Shown here: piece after piece, positions 1 through 8,943 of the stretch | Layout of the letters: every line of letters begins with the position of its first letter | How positions within the stretch are numbered: the stretch's first letter is position 1 | Translations under genes and position numbers: made by a program | The notes under the pieces: generated by a model | Database searches by the model: none | What the model was told of the DNA's origin: nothing | What the model saw: only the letters and a program-made list of their open reading frames with translations | Assembly (NCBI GenBank): GCA_945860385.1 | Contig: CAMAQD010000014.1 | Span: 1 to 64,000 of the forward strand | Direction of reading: 5' to 3' | From: Flavobacterium psychrophilum | Lineage (GTDB): Bacteria; Bacteroidota; Bacteroidia; Flavobacteriales; Flavobacteriaceae | DNA: 64,000 nt

Positions 1-10
1 GAAACTTTAA

Positions 11-895
11 ATGCTAGCTATAGTAATTCCTTATTATAAACTCCCTTTCTTTGCCGATACGTTGCAGTCCTTGGCGGATCAAACAGACAAAAGATTCAAA
101 GTTTACGTAGGCGATGATGCGAGCCCAGAAAACCCAGCGAATCTACTAGAAAAATATAAAGGAAAATTTGATTTTGTTTACCATCGGTTTGAAACTAATT
201 TGGGAGGCATTTCCTTAACCCAACAATGGGAACGTTGTATAGCTTTGTCAGGTAGAGAGGAATGGATTATGATTTTGGGTGATGATGATTATCTGGGGGA
301 AAATGTGGTGCAGGAATTTTACAAGCAATTACCGGAATTTCAATTAAAGGCCAAGGTGGTGCGTTTTGCCTCTCAATTGGTCTATGAAATCGACCACTCG
401 AAATCCAAAATTCACACCCATCCAGTATGGGAAAGGGCAACCGATGCTTTTTACAGAAAATTTAGGCGAGTTACGATGAGTTCTTTATCGGAATATGTTT
501 TTTCTAAAAAAGCGTATAAAAGGCATGGTTTTTACAATTATCCTTTGGCATGGAACAGCGATGATAGAGCTTGGTTAGATTTTTCACAGGACAATCCTAT
601 TTATTCTATTAATGAGGCAATTGTTTACCCCCGAATGTCAGCAGTTAATATTACTGGGAAAACGGATAATTTGGAATTAAAAAATCAGTCCACTGCGGAC
701 TTTTATTATTTTTTAATTCAGAAAAAATTAAAAGAGTTTACTAAATATGAAAGGGTTAAACTAATAAGGAGATACTATTTCGAATTAAAAAAAGTAAAAA
801 CCTTGACTATAAATGATACCTTATTTATCTTCAAGTGTTATATAAAAAATTTAAATGTTTTGGCGATGAAGGATTATTTTAAAAAATATATTTAA
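11..895 (+). CDS. GT2-family glycosyltransferase
   Basis: A 294-residue GT-A fold glycosyltransferase, expected to add a sugar from a nucleotide donor to a lipid-linked glycan at the inner face of the membrane. The N-terminus has the typical IVIPYY strand (residues 4-9), a GDDAS nucleotide-binding segment near 34-38 and a DDD metal-binding motif at 91-93 (LGDDDYL). The codon just before the ATG is an in-frame TAA, so the start is firm and the gene is complete. It is the first gene of the plus-strand polysaccharide cluster as seen here; the cluster probably continues to the left. Donor and acceptor cannot be read from the sequence. Confidence 0.85.
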   Translation: MLAIVIPYYKLPFFADTLQSLADQTDKRFKVYVGDDASPENPANLLEKYKGKFDFVYHRFETNLGGISLTQQWERCIALSGREEWIMILGDDDYLGENVVQEFYKQLPEFQLKAKVVRFASQLVYEIDHSKSKIHTHPVWERATDAFYRKFRRVTMSSLSEYVFSKKAYKRHGFYNYPLAWNSDDRAWLDFSQDNPIYSINEAIVYPRMSAVNITGKTDNLELKNQSTADFYYFLIQKKLKEFTKYERVKLIRRYYFELKKVKTLTINDTLFIFKCYIKNLNVLAMKDYFKKYI

Positions 896-958
896 TTTGT
901 CAACGTATCGTTTTTTAACAAACAAAAAATAATAAAACCATATAGGATTAGTACACAA

Positions 959-1897
959 ATGAATCCAAAAGTAACCATCATAATCGCAACTTACAATAGG
1001 GAAAAGTATTTTTTAGAAACACTTTTGTCTATTCAAAACCAGACTTTCTCCGATTGGGAATGTCTGATTATAGATGATGGATCTACAGATCACACTGTTG
1101 AAATTATAAAGCCTATATTGGCTCTCGAAAGTCGTTTTCAATATTATTTGCGAGATGTTAAATACACAAAGGGAACCTCAGGCTGTCGTAATTATGGTTT
1201 AGATATGGCGAAAGGAGATTACATTATCTTTTTTGATGATGATGACATTGTGCACCCCCAAAACCTAGAATTATGTGTTGATGAATTGTCTAAAAAGGAT
1301 ATTTCGTTTTGCAGATATATTCGGGATGTTTTTTTTAATGAGTTTGATTGTACATACGATTATTCCAAGAAATACAATTCTTTTTACATAGACCTTACTG
1401 ATTTAGAAAAGATGTTAAAAAACGAATTGCATTTTAATTCGTGTGCAGTAATGTGGAAAGAAGCTTGTTTTGCTAACGCTCGATTCAATGAAAAGATTTC
1501 TTATTGTGATGAATGGGAATTATATTCCAGGATTTTATCTACTGGAATTAAAGGCATTTCAATTGACAAGTGTTTGTTTTATGGAAGAAAACATCCCGAT
1601 TCTATTACAGGAGAGTACAATAGAAATGATGCAATAAGAAGAGCATCGCATACCGAAGCATTATTGTTAGTGTTACAGAACCTCAAAGAAAAGCAGTTAT
1701 TAACTTATTCCTTAAAGCGGTATTTTATCGCTTTTTCGATAGATTTTGAGGAATATCATTTGTTTAAAAACATTTTAAATATCCTCGAATTGACTACGTT
1801 TGAAAAAATGAAATGGCAGTTATTCTATGCTGTCCTGCCCTTACGATTGAAAATTCATAGAAAAAAGAAAACTTTAAAAAGAAAATTTAATCTCTAG
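959..1897 (+). CDS. GT2-family glycosyltransferase
   Basis: A 312-residue GT2 enzyme. It opens with VTIIIATYNR (residues 5-14), followed by IIDDGSTD (37-44) and a FFDDDD metal-binding motif near 91-96, all standard for the SpsA-like GT-A domain. The C-terminal third is basic and rich in Lys, Arg and Phe, which suggests membrane association. It lies 63 bases after the previous GT2 gene and 71 bases before an FkbM methyltransferase, in the same direction, so co-transcription is plausible. Sugar specificity is unknown. Confidence 0.85.
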   Translation: MNPKVTIIIATYNREKYFLETLLSIQNQTFSDWECLIIDDGSTDHTVEIIKPILALESRFQYYLRDVKYTKGTSGCRNYGLDMAKGDYIIFFDDDDIVHPQNLELCVDELSKKDISFCRYIRDVFFNEFDCTYDYSKKYNSFYIDLTDLEKMLKNELHFNSCAVMWKEACFANARFNEKISYCDEWELYSRILSTGIKGISIDKCLFYGRKHPDSITGEYNRNDAIRRASHTEALLLVLQNLKEKQLLTYSLKRYFIAFSIDFEEYHLFKNILNILELTTFEKMKWQLFYAVLPLRLKIHRKKKTLKRKFNL

Positions 1898-1968
1898 TTT
1901 TGGAATAAATCGGTAACAATACTATTTAGTTGCCGAAGTCATCATTAAAAAAAAAGTAAAACCAAAAA

Positions 1969-2745
1969 ATGAAAAATAAGTTAACAAAATTAGTAAAGAC
2001 CTTATTTAAAAAGTTCAATATAGGAATAGCGAGCTATTCCTATTTTCAGTTGTATCTGGAATATGAAAAAAACATTAAATACTTAAAAGAGATTCCAGAT
2101 GAAAAATTAGTTAGGTTGGCTTCTTTAATAGCAAAGTCAAAATCTCAACTGAAACAAGATTTATTTGTTTTAGCGGAACTGGATTTTAAGCGGGAAGGTT
2201 TTTTTGTGGAGTTTGGTGCAACCAACGGTGTAGACTTAAGTAATTCTTTCCTTTTGGAAAATGAATTTGGATGGAATGGCATCCTTGCTGAACCGGCAAA
2301 ATTGTGGCATAAGGAATTGAAGGCCAATCGAAATTGTAATATAGAAACTGATTGTGTCTGGAGTGATTCAAAATCGGTCTTGAACTTTAATCAGGTAGAT
2401 GCTGCTGCTGAATTGTCTACTGTAAGTGCTTATAACAAAACCGACAGCCATTCTAAATGGAGAGAAGGTGGTCAAAATTACAATGTCAACACTATTTCAT
2501 TGAATGATTTGCTGGACAAATATAATGCGCCCAAAAAAATAGATTATCTTTCCATTGACACTGAAGGTAGTGAATATGAGATATTAAGTAATTTCGATTT
2601 TTCAAAATATGAAATAGGTATCATTACTTGCGAACACAATTACACGCCAATAAGAGAAAAAATATTTAAACTTTTGACAAAGCAAGGTTATACTCGCAAA
2701 TATGTTGGATTGTCAAAATGGGACGATTGGTATATTAAATCATAA
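1969..2745 (+). CDS. FkbM-family SAM-dependent methyltransferase
   Basis: A 258-residue protein of the FkbM family, which O-methylates sugars and other small molecules. The SAM-binding strand FVEFGATNG lies at residues 79-87, followed by an acidic motif II region (LAEPA, about 106-110) and a late IDYLSIDTEGSE segment around residue 190, all typical of FkbM. The first 70 residues form a basic, probably helical extension. The context of glycosyltransferases suggests methylation of a glycan residue, perhaps as a chain cap. It is the last plus-strand gene before a converging minus-strand gene. Two FkbM genes lie in this cluster (the other at 17199). Confidence 0.8.
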   Translation: MKNKLTKLVKTLFKKFNIGIASYSYFQLYLEYEKNIKYLKEIPDEKLVRLASLIAKSKSQLKQDLFVLAELDFKREGFFVEFGATNGVDLSNSFLLENEFGWNGILAEPAKLWHKELKANRNCNIETDCVWSDSKSVLNFNQVDAAAELSTVSAYNKTDSHSKWREGGQNYNVNTISLNDLLDKYNAPKKIDYLSIDTEGSEYEILSNFDFSKYEIGIITCEHNYTPIREKIFKLLTKQGYTRKYVGLSKWDDWYIKS

Positions 2746-2835
2746 AAAATAGTGCAATTTATTGTTCCTTGCAGTTCAATAATTTTGTCGTCAAAGTTGC
2801 TTAACACTGATTCAATAATAAATTAATATTGTAAA

Positions 2836-3768
2836 TTATAATGGAGTCCAAGGTATATCCAGGCTATAACAATTTTTATTGTTTCTCATCAGTACCACAA
2901 AACGCGATATGTTGCTAGAATATGTGCCAACAAATATTTTTGACTGAATGAGCAAATTTGCGTCTTTTAAAATATTGATTACTTCTTGTCTTTTTACAGT
3001 GGTCTCTTTTGTATTGTTATATTGTTTTTGAAAATAGCCTAATCTGTCAGGTGGACAATAGCTCAGGTAATTCAATTGTGGGTAATGGGTTTTAAAATTT
3101 TCCAAAACTTGATTGTCATCTGTGCAAATGATAAAATCTTTAATTTCAGGATCATATTCAAGTGTTTTATTGACGTAGGATTCAATGTTGAATGATTCTG
3201 CCTCTTTGCTGCTACCGCTTACTTTATCCCCTCTTCGTACGTGTATGCCACAGCTTTTTTTAACAAAATCAAGGTCCGTTTCCAGTAGTGTAAATACTTC
3301 CTCGGCTGTTTTTTTATTATAGTCTAAGATTATTTTAAATAGTTGTCTTTTCGCCTCAAAAATATCTCCATTTATTCCTAGTTCCGGATAAAAAAAATGT
3401 TTTTCTATAAAGGCTCTACTTCTCATATTGCCCCAAACATCCTCTTTCAATAGTTTTCTTTTTTTTAGCTGTTTGTGATAGATGACATATAAAAAATCAA
3501 ATCTTCTTTCCACATACACATTTTCAGGTATAGGAATCAGGCCTTTATATTCTTTGAAAATAGGATTGAAATAGTCTTCCCACTTTCCGCTAGCCCACTT
3601 AGCAGAATGTATCTTAAATTTAATTTTATTATCCAGACAGTACAAAGCGGCTAGTACCAGATTGTTCATCTCCGAGAAAAAACCTCTATTTGATAAAGGG
3701 TATATTAGTTCTGATTTTTTAATCGAATTGTTTAAGCTTTTATATTTTTCTCTGTATTGATTAATCAT
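2836..3768 (-). CDS. Fucosyltransferase-like protein (alpha-1,6-FucT / NodZ type)
   Basis: A 310-residue protein with the motif HVRRGDK at residues 176-182, the signature of alpha-1,2/alpha-1,6 fucosyltransferases that bind GDP-fucose, and a later GTYSSNISRF segment near residue 285 that matches the family's C-terminal motif region. The fold would be GT-B and the likely donor GDP-fucose, though no GDP-fucose synthesis genes are in this window. It is the only minus-strand gene in the first 23 kb and has its own promoter (see 3823-3854), so it is a separate transcription unit placed into the cluster. A different GT-B sugar transferase cannot be excluded. Confidence 0.6.
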   Translation of the reverse strand: MINQYREKYKSLNNSIKKSELIYPLSNRGFFSEMNNLVLAALYCLDNKIKFKIHSAKWASGKWEDYFNPIFKEYKGLIPIPENVYVERRFDFLYVIYHKQLKKRKLLKEDVWGNMRSRAFIEKHFFYPELGINGDIFEAKRQLFKIILDYNKKTAEEVFTLLETDLDFVKKSCGIHVRRGDKVSGSSKEAESFNIESYVNKTLEYDPEIKDFIICTDDNQVLENFKTHYPQLNYLSYCPPDRLGYFQKQYNNTKETTVKRQEVINILKDANLLIQSKIFVGTYSSNISRFVVLMRNNKNCYSLDIPWTPL

Positions 3769-4085
3769 ATGATATTTTTTAATTTAAAACCAATGTTAAC
3801 CGAATGGTTTTTAATTTATTTGCAAAATTATAAGAAGCTGTTAGTACTAATCAATGCATTTTTCAAATATAAACTTTTTGCTAAAATTATTTCCTTAAAT
3901 GCTTATAATTTATTTTTCTCTATTTGCATAAAATGGATTATGATTTAAATAAAAAGGATAGATTTATTTGTTTTTTATTGCTTAGCCAAAATAATGTTTA
4001 TTTTTGTTTGAATATTGAAGATACTAGTTTTCTTTCAAAATAATTGCAGAGCAGGACTATAATAAGTTTAAAATAATTATCAGAA
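3769..4085. other. Divergent intergenic region
   Basis: These 317 A/T-rich bases separate the minus-strand fucosyltransferase-like gene from the plus-strand gene at 4086. Apart from the minus-strand promoter at 3823-3854, I see no gene. A TAGTTTTC box near 4025 could be a weak plus-strand promoter, but it does not fit the consensus fully. Confidence 0.5.
3823..3854 (-). promoter_or_regulatory. Bacteroidota-type promoter for the fucosyltransferase-like gene
   Basis: Read on the minus strand, TTG (3852-3854) and TAATTTTG (3823-3830) are separated by 21 bases. This matches the Bacteroidota primary sigma factor consensus of TTG, a spacer of about 19-23 bases, and TAnnTTTG. The box lies about 55 bases upstream of the ATG of the minus-strand gene ending at 2836. 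Confidence 0.6.
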
Positions 4086-5297
4086 ATGAAGTTTTTAATT
4101 GTAGAACAAGATTTGAGGGTTTGGGGAACCAGTCAAGGGATTATTTCCCGTTCTTTTTTGGCAAAATTAAGAACTTCCTATCCAGAATCCCTTATAGATG
4201 TGGTTTACATCAAGCAGGATGCGAACGATGACCGCCTGGACTTGCTACCCATCAATTCTATAGCAATTCATCAATTAGATATCAAAACTCCCTTTTTTAC
4301 CAAATGGTTCAATAAAATCTATTGGCGGTTGTTTCATGTTTCCTTAGCCAGAGACCATGTTCGCAAGGTGTATCAATCGTGTATTGCTAAAATAGACTAC
4401 CAAGAGTACGACCATATTTTTATTCGCAGTGCGGGTACTCATCACGAAACAATTTTGGGTTGCAAAGACTTGCCTATTTTAAAAAAGGCCATTGTCAATT
4501 TTCACGATCCCTATCCTTTGTTTTGGTATCCAGGAGCCAATGTTCCCTTGACTAATTTAGAGCTTTTTCAGTTAAAAGAAATGTTCGCCGTAGTGAATCA
4601 AGCCAAAAGTTGTATGAGTTCGGCCAGTTTAATGTCGGAAGACCTACAAACCCTGTATGGTTGTAGAAAGAAATTCTACAATTTACCCCATCAATACGAC
4701 GAGAGTGTTTTTGATTTGACTGATGTCAGTACTGTTTTGAAAAAGAACAAAAAAATATTGATTTCCTATCAGGGTGCCATTCAGTTTGGTAGAGATGTTG
4801 CTATTCTTTTGGAGGCCTACAAAGAATTGGTAGTCACTAATGTAGTTTATCGAGAAAACACCGAATTTGTTCTTCGATTAAAAGGGGGAGATATACCAAA
4901 ACTAACTGCAAAATATGCTACGATTTCCAATATCATTATTTTGAATATGACAAGCTTTTCTAATTCCTGCTACGAGCAGATGTATGAGGCCGACATTAAC
5001 ATTATTCTGGAAAATGGCCCTTTGTATTGCAATATTTTGGTTGGAAAGGCACCGTTTTTGGCGGCTACACAAAAACCTATCCTTTCCATTTCTCCCGAAA
5101 GAAGCGAAATGAGACGGATTATTGCAGATGCTCAATATATTGCGAGTTGCACCGATCAGGTGGAAATCAAACAAAAACTGGAAAATCTAATCCTGTGCAG
5201 ACTGGATTCTCAGGAAGCAGTCTATCCGTTTGGGGATTATTTTAGCGATGCTAATTTTAAAACCAAATTAGATGCCATTTTGTTGGATTCCAATTAG
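4086..5297 (+). CDS. Glycosyltransferase, GT4-like (GT-B fold)
   Basis: A 403-residue protein with the two-domain look of a GT-B glycosyltransferase. An N-terminal half with alternating hydrophobic strands (MKFLIVEQD) is followed near residues 225-260 by a strand-loop of the type KKILISYQGAIQFGRDVAILLEA, where GT4 enzymes start the donor-binding domain. The usual GT4 E-x7-E motif is weak: the stretch around 305-320 reads MYEADINIILENGPLYCN, so it is a divergent member. It starts the second run of plus-strand genes. The function inferred is sugar transfer during repeat-unit assembly. Confidence 0.6.
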   Translation: MKFLIVEQDLRVWGTSQGIISRSFLAKLRTSYPESLIDVVYIKQDANDDRLDLLPINSIAIHQLDIKTPFFTKWFNKIYWRLFHVSLARDHVRKVYQSCIAKIDYQEYDHIFIRSAGTHHETILGCKDLPILKKAIVNFHDPYPLFWYPGANVPLTNLELFQLKEMFAVVNQAKSCMSSASLMSEDLQTLYGCRKKFYNLPHQYDESVFDLTDVSTVLKKNKKILISYQGAIQFGRDVAILLEAYKELVVTNVVYRENTEFVLRLKGGDIPKLTAKYATISNIIILNMTSFSNSCYEQMYEADINIILENGPLYCNILVGKAPFLAATQKPILSISPERSEMRRIIADAQYIASCTDQVEIKQKLENLILCRLDSQEAVYPFGDYFSDANFKTKLDAILLDSN

Positions 5298-5378
5298 GTA
5301 CCATATTAAGATTTAATTTCAGGAACGGTCAAATCAGTGGTTCAAACAAATTATTTAATAGCCTTTAGCACTACAACA

Positions 5379-6287
5379 ATGGTCAAAACTACTTTCTCCA
5401 TACTAATTACCACTAAAAATCGCCTAGCCGATTTGGTTTTGACCATAGATAGAATCAAGCATCTGCTGGATAGGAGTGATGTAGACTGTGTTGTTTTTGA
5501 TGATGGTTCTACTGATGGTACATCTGAATATGTTAAGCAGCACTTTCCCAACATCCAACTACATAGAAATACAGTATCAAAAGGCTATATTTTTTGCAGA
5601 AACAAGATGCTGAACGAAACCCAAGCCGATTATGCCATTTCATTGGATGATGACGCCCATTTTCTTACTGATAGCCCATTAGAAACCATTAGTAACTATT
5701 TTGAAGAGCATCCGAAATGTGGTTTGCAGGCTTTGCGTATTTTTTGGGGTTTGGACGGGCCGATTTCTACTAGGACTGCTGAAAAGTCGCAAGCTGTACA
5801 GGGATTTGTAGGTTGTGCCCATGTGTGGCGCATGACAGCATGGCGTTATATTCCCAATTACCCAGAATGGTTTGTTTTTTACGGAGAGGAAAATTTTGCA
5901 TCCTACCACTTATTTAAAAATCAGTGGGAGGTTCACTATTTGCCTGAGGTTTTAGTTCATCATAGAGTCAATTTACTAATGAGAAAAGGCCAGGCGGATT
6001 ATTCCGTTCGGTTGCGCCGATCTTTGCGTTCAGGCTGGTATTTGTTTTTCCTGTTTTATCCCATGCGTGTCATACCCCGAAAAATGACGTATTCGCTTTG
6101 GATGCAGTTCAAAAAAAAAGTATTCCAAGGCGATTTCAAGGCTTTAATTGCCATTGGTTTGGCGTTATTAGATTTAATTTGGAATGTGCCGAGAATTATA
6201 AAAAATAGCAACCGATTGACGCAAACAGAGTATGAGGAATACAATCAACTACCAGAGACAAAATTGTATTGGAATCCTGAAAAATAA
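5379..6287 (+). CDS. GT2-family glycosyltransferase
   Basis: A GT2 enzyme of about 302 residues from the ATG at 5379. An in-frame GTG at 5337 would add 14 residues of no clear role, so the ATG is preferred: TFSILITTKNR, the first beta strand, follows it directly. Further motifs are VFDDGSTDGT and SLDDDAHF (metal binding) in the first 100 residues, and a hydrophobic patch with aromatic residues late in the protein (SGWYLFFLFYPMR) that may sit on the membrane. The last 15 residues, YNQLPETKLYWNPEK, reappear almost unchanged at the end of the unrelated acyltransferase that follows (see findings). Confidence 0.8.
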   Translation: MVKTTFSILITTKNRLADLVLTIDRIKHLLDRSDVDCVVFDDGSTDGTSEYVKQHFPNIQLHRNTVSKGYIFCRNKMLNETQADYAISLDDDAHFLTDSPLETISNYFEEHPKCGLQALRIFWGLDGPISTRTAEKSQAVQGFVGCAHVWRMTAWRYIPNYPEWFVFYGEENFASYHLFKNQWEVHYLPEVLVHHRVNLLMRKGQADYSVRLRRSLRSGWYLFFLFYPMRVIPRKMTYSLWMQFKKKVFQGDFKALIAIGLALLDLIWNVPRIIKNSNRLTQTEYEEYNQLPETKLYWNPEK

Positions 6288-6345
6288 GCATCATACTTTA
6301 AAATCGTGCAAATTGAAAATATAATTAACTTTAATTGAAGTCTGA

Positions 6346-7482
6346 ATGGAAAATAAATTGGTAGCTACGAGAATTAATGTTTTGGATGGTTTTAGAGCCA
6401 TAGCGATTTTGATGGTCTTATTCTTTCTTTATTTTTCTCGCTGGACTTCGTTGTATCCCTATGGGAATAAGTATGATTTTTTTACTTTTGGTAAAATGGG
6501 GGTCCACTTTTTTTTTATTATTAGTGGTTTTGTAATATTTTATACTTTAGAGAATACTAAACACTTTTTAATTTTTTGGATTAAAAGGATGATTAGGTTG
6601 TTTCCATCTATGCTGGTAGCTACCTTAATTACCTATTTTTTTTGTAATTCATTTGATTTGGATTTTTTATTTCCTACAAGCCACTTTTTTAAAAATGTGT
6701 TAGCTAGTGTTACCTTTCTCCCTCCAGATACTTTGGCTTCACTATTTAATAATAGAGTTCAATTAGATTATATAAGTGGTAATTATTGGAGTTTATGGCC
6801 AGAGATTCAATTTTATTTATTTGTAAGTGCCATTTATTTTTTTAATAAAAATAAATTTCTATCTATTTTTATTAGCCTAAGCATTACGCTTGTTTTAAGT
6901 AATTTATTGATTCATAGTGGTTACTTCGAAAATAATTTTATAAAAGTAGCTAGGAAATTTTTTATTGTTTTTAATTTAGTGGGGTCACTACCTTATTTTT
7001 CTTTTGGGGTACTCTTTTATTCAATTTTTAAAGATAAGACACTGAATCAAAAAACACCGATTTATTTAAAAGTCTATTTTGCTGGAATGCTATTACTTCA
7101 AATTCATAGTATTTATTCTGAGCCTATAAAAATAGGTCTAATTTTTATTTTTTTAATGTTATTCATAGCTTTAATTTATTATCCAAAACAAATCCGTTTT
7201 TTAGAGAATAAAATTCTTTTGAAAGTTGGTATTTCTTCTTATTTTTTATACTTAATTCACGAAAACATAGGTAACTTAATTATTCATAAATATGCGGGCT
7301 ACTTATATCCTTATGAGTTTATTTTTACTTTTATTTTAATGATTTTATTAATTGTATTGTCTATTTTTTATAGTTACGGAATAGAAAAGAAATTGAATAA
7401 ATATCTAAAACATATTTTTTTTAATAACAGTTATTACAATCAATTACCAGAAGCTAAAATCTATTGGCAACCTGAAAAATAA
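6346..7482 (+). CDS. AT3-family membrane acyltransferase lacking the catalytic His
   Basis: A 378-residue membrane protein of the acyltransferase-3 (OafA/NolL-like) family, which O-acetylates polysaccharides. The opening VLDGFRAIAILMVLFF and the HFFFIISGFVI segment with a following RMIRLFP motif are diagnostic, and about ten hydrophobic segments follow. The family motif R-x10-H is here R17-x10-L28: codon 28 (6427-6429) is CTT instead of CAT, so the essential His is missing. The gene is clearly more A/T-rich than its neighbours, with a run of nine T at 6508-6516. The C-terminal tail copies that of the preceding GT2. It may be inactive or serve a non-catalytic role; a single-base sequencing error is possible. 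Confidence 0.8.
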   Translation: MENKLVATRINVLDGFRAIAILMVLFFLYFSRWTSLYPYGNKYDFFTFGKMGVHFFFIISGFVIFYTLENTKHFLIFWIKRMIRLFPSMLVATLITYFFCNSFDLDFLFPTSHFFKNVLASVTFLPPDTLASLFNNRVQLDYISGNYWSLWPEIQFYLFVSAIYFFNKNKFLSIFISLSITLVLSNLLIHSGYFENNFIKVARKFFIVFNLVGSLPYFSFGVLFYSIFKDKTLNQKTPIYLKVYFAGMLLLQIHSIYSEPIKIGLIFIFLMLFIALIYYPKQIRFLENKILLKVGISSYFLYLIHENIGNLIIHKYAGYLYPYEFIFTFILMILLIVLSIFYSYGIEKKLNKYLKHIFFNNSYYNQLPEAKIYWQPEK

Positions 7483-7639
7483 ATTCCATATTTTCAATTT
7501 GTATCCTCTTTTTAAAAAATGGGTTCCATTACTATAACAAATTTTTTATTATGAAAATGGAATATTGAGATTTAATTTCAAATAAATACTTCATAGGGTT
7601 TCATAAAAATAAGTATTTTTACCATCAGCAAAAATTCAA

Positions 7640-8299
7640 ATGAAAACAATAGCCATAATTCCTGCACGTGGCGGATCTAAGCGATTGCCCAACAAGAATA
7701 TTTTGTCTTTGGGCGGTATGCCACTGATTGCTCATAGTATTTTGTTTGCCCAAAATCAAAGTACTATTATTGACGAAATTTATGTTTCGACAGATGATGC
7801 CACTATTAAAAGAATAGCGCTTGACTATGGAGCTACAGTAATTGACCGTCCCGAAAGATTATCAGGCGATTTGGAACCTACGGTTTCGGCTTTGAAGCAA
7901 GTTTTGGAATCGATTGAAACTGAAGTGGAAAATGTGATTTTGTTGCAAGCCACTAATCCGTTGCGGCCTCGCAATTTATTGAACGAAGCTTTTGAAGTTT
8001 ATCTAAAAGGAAACTACGATAGTTTGTTCACGGTATCCAGAAACCATCACAAATTAGGTACCGTAGCGGATCATAAATTTCATCCTTTTAATTATGCGAT
8101 TGGACAACGCAGTCAGGATCTGGAACCCTTGTTTTTTGAAAATGGATTGTTATACGTCACTAAGGCTTCTTTGATTTTACAAGATATTATTATTTCAGAA
8201 AATGCTTTTCCCTTCGAAGTAAATTCTATTTTTGCCAATGTAGATATTGATACCGAAGAGGATTTGGGGTATGCTAATTATTTATTTAAAAACAGATGA
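7640..8299 (+). CDS. neuA: CMP-nonulosonate (acylneuraminate) cytidylyltransferase
   Basis: A 219-residue cytidylyltransferase that activates a sialic-acid-like sugar with CTP. The N-terminal signature IIPARGGSKRLPNKN (residues 6-20) binds the nucleotide; VSTDDATIKRIA, LLQATNPLRP and a C-terminal DIDTEEDL complete the family pattern, and the length is that of bacterial NeuA/PseF/LegF. It overlaps the next gene by four bases (ATGA), and neuB and neuC follow, which supports a nonulosonic acid pathway. Whether the substrate is Neu5Ac, legionaminic or another nonulosonic acid cannot be decided from this gene alone. Confidence 0.85.
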   Translation: MKTIAIIPARGGSKRLPNKNILSLGGMPLIAHSILFAQNQSTIIDEIYVSTDDATIKRIALDYGATVIDRPERLSGDLEPTVSALKQVLESIETEVENVILLQATNPLRPRNLLNEAFEVYLKGNYDSLFTVSRNHHKLGTVADHKFHPFNYAIGQRSQDLEPLFFENGLLYVTKASLILQDIIISENAFPFEVNSIFANVDIDTEEDLGYANYLFKNR

Positions 8300-8943
8300 A
8301 AGACAAGGACTTAGCCGAACAGAATTACAAGCGATTTTGTGGACTCGAAGGAAGCGATTATATCGCCAGTGAATTTGCTTTGGCCACTATTCTGAGAATA
8401 ATTAAACTATTTAATGTTCATACTGTTTTAGAGTTGGGTTTAGGCATAGGTTCGATATCAGACACGGTTTTGAAATATGCAAAAAAAGAACCCCAAAAAA
8501 TAAGCTATGCAGGAACCGAAAGAAACGAATTCTGTTTAGAAGCACTCAAAAAAAATGTAACCGAGTATAATCAAATAGAATTATTTTCAGAATTAAACCA
8601 TATCAGGAACAAGAAGTTTGATTTTATCATTATTGATGGCTATGATGATACTTTAAAAGAAGTAGTAGCTTTTTGCCAAAAGAATACTATCATTTTTATA
8701 GAAGGAGACCGAAAAGGTCAAACAGCCACCATCCGGGAAATTTTCCCCAAAAACAGTTACGTCAATATCATCACACTTACTAAAAACAAACCTTATTCTC
8801 ATAGTGGTGGGGATACCAATAATTATGTTGGTGGCGGACAACTCATTTTTATAAATCCTACGCTAAAAATGCAGTTGTTTTGGTTTCAACAAAAAGCAGC
8901 CACATTTATTAAAAACCAAATCAGATTATACCACGAAAAATGA
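8296..8943 (+). CDS. Class I SAM-dependent methyltransferase-like protein
   Basis: A 215-residue protein with a Rossmann glycine motif [10 protein letters not shown] at residues 44-53, an acidic strand end (GTERNEF) and a later [11 protein letters not shown] segment near 113-122, consistent with a class I methyltransferase-like fold. It sits between neuA and neuB with ATGA overlaps on both sides, so translation of the three is probably coupled and the product likely acts on the nonulosonic acid or its glycoside. The substrate is unknown. It could also be a non-methylating relative, since the family is broad. Confidence 0.6.
   Translation: MKDKDLAEQNYKRFCGLEGSDYIASEFALATILRIIKLFNVHTVLELGLGIGSISDTVLKYAKKEPQKISYAGTERNEFCLEALKKNVTEYNQIELFSELNHIRNKKFDFIIIDGYDDTLKEVVAFCQKNTIIFIEGDRKGQTATIREIFPKNSYVNIITLTKNKPYSHSGGDTNNYVGGGQLIFINPTLKMQLFWFQQKAATFIKNQIRLYHEK

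Noticed and set aside
3757..3948. A small plus-strand frame in the divergent spacer.
   Set aside because: It overlaps the start and promoter of the minus-strand gene, has low-complexity A/T-rich content and no recognisable motif.
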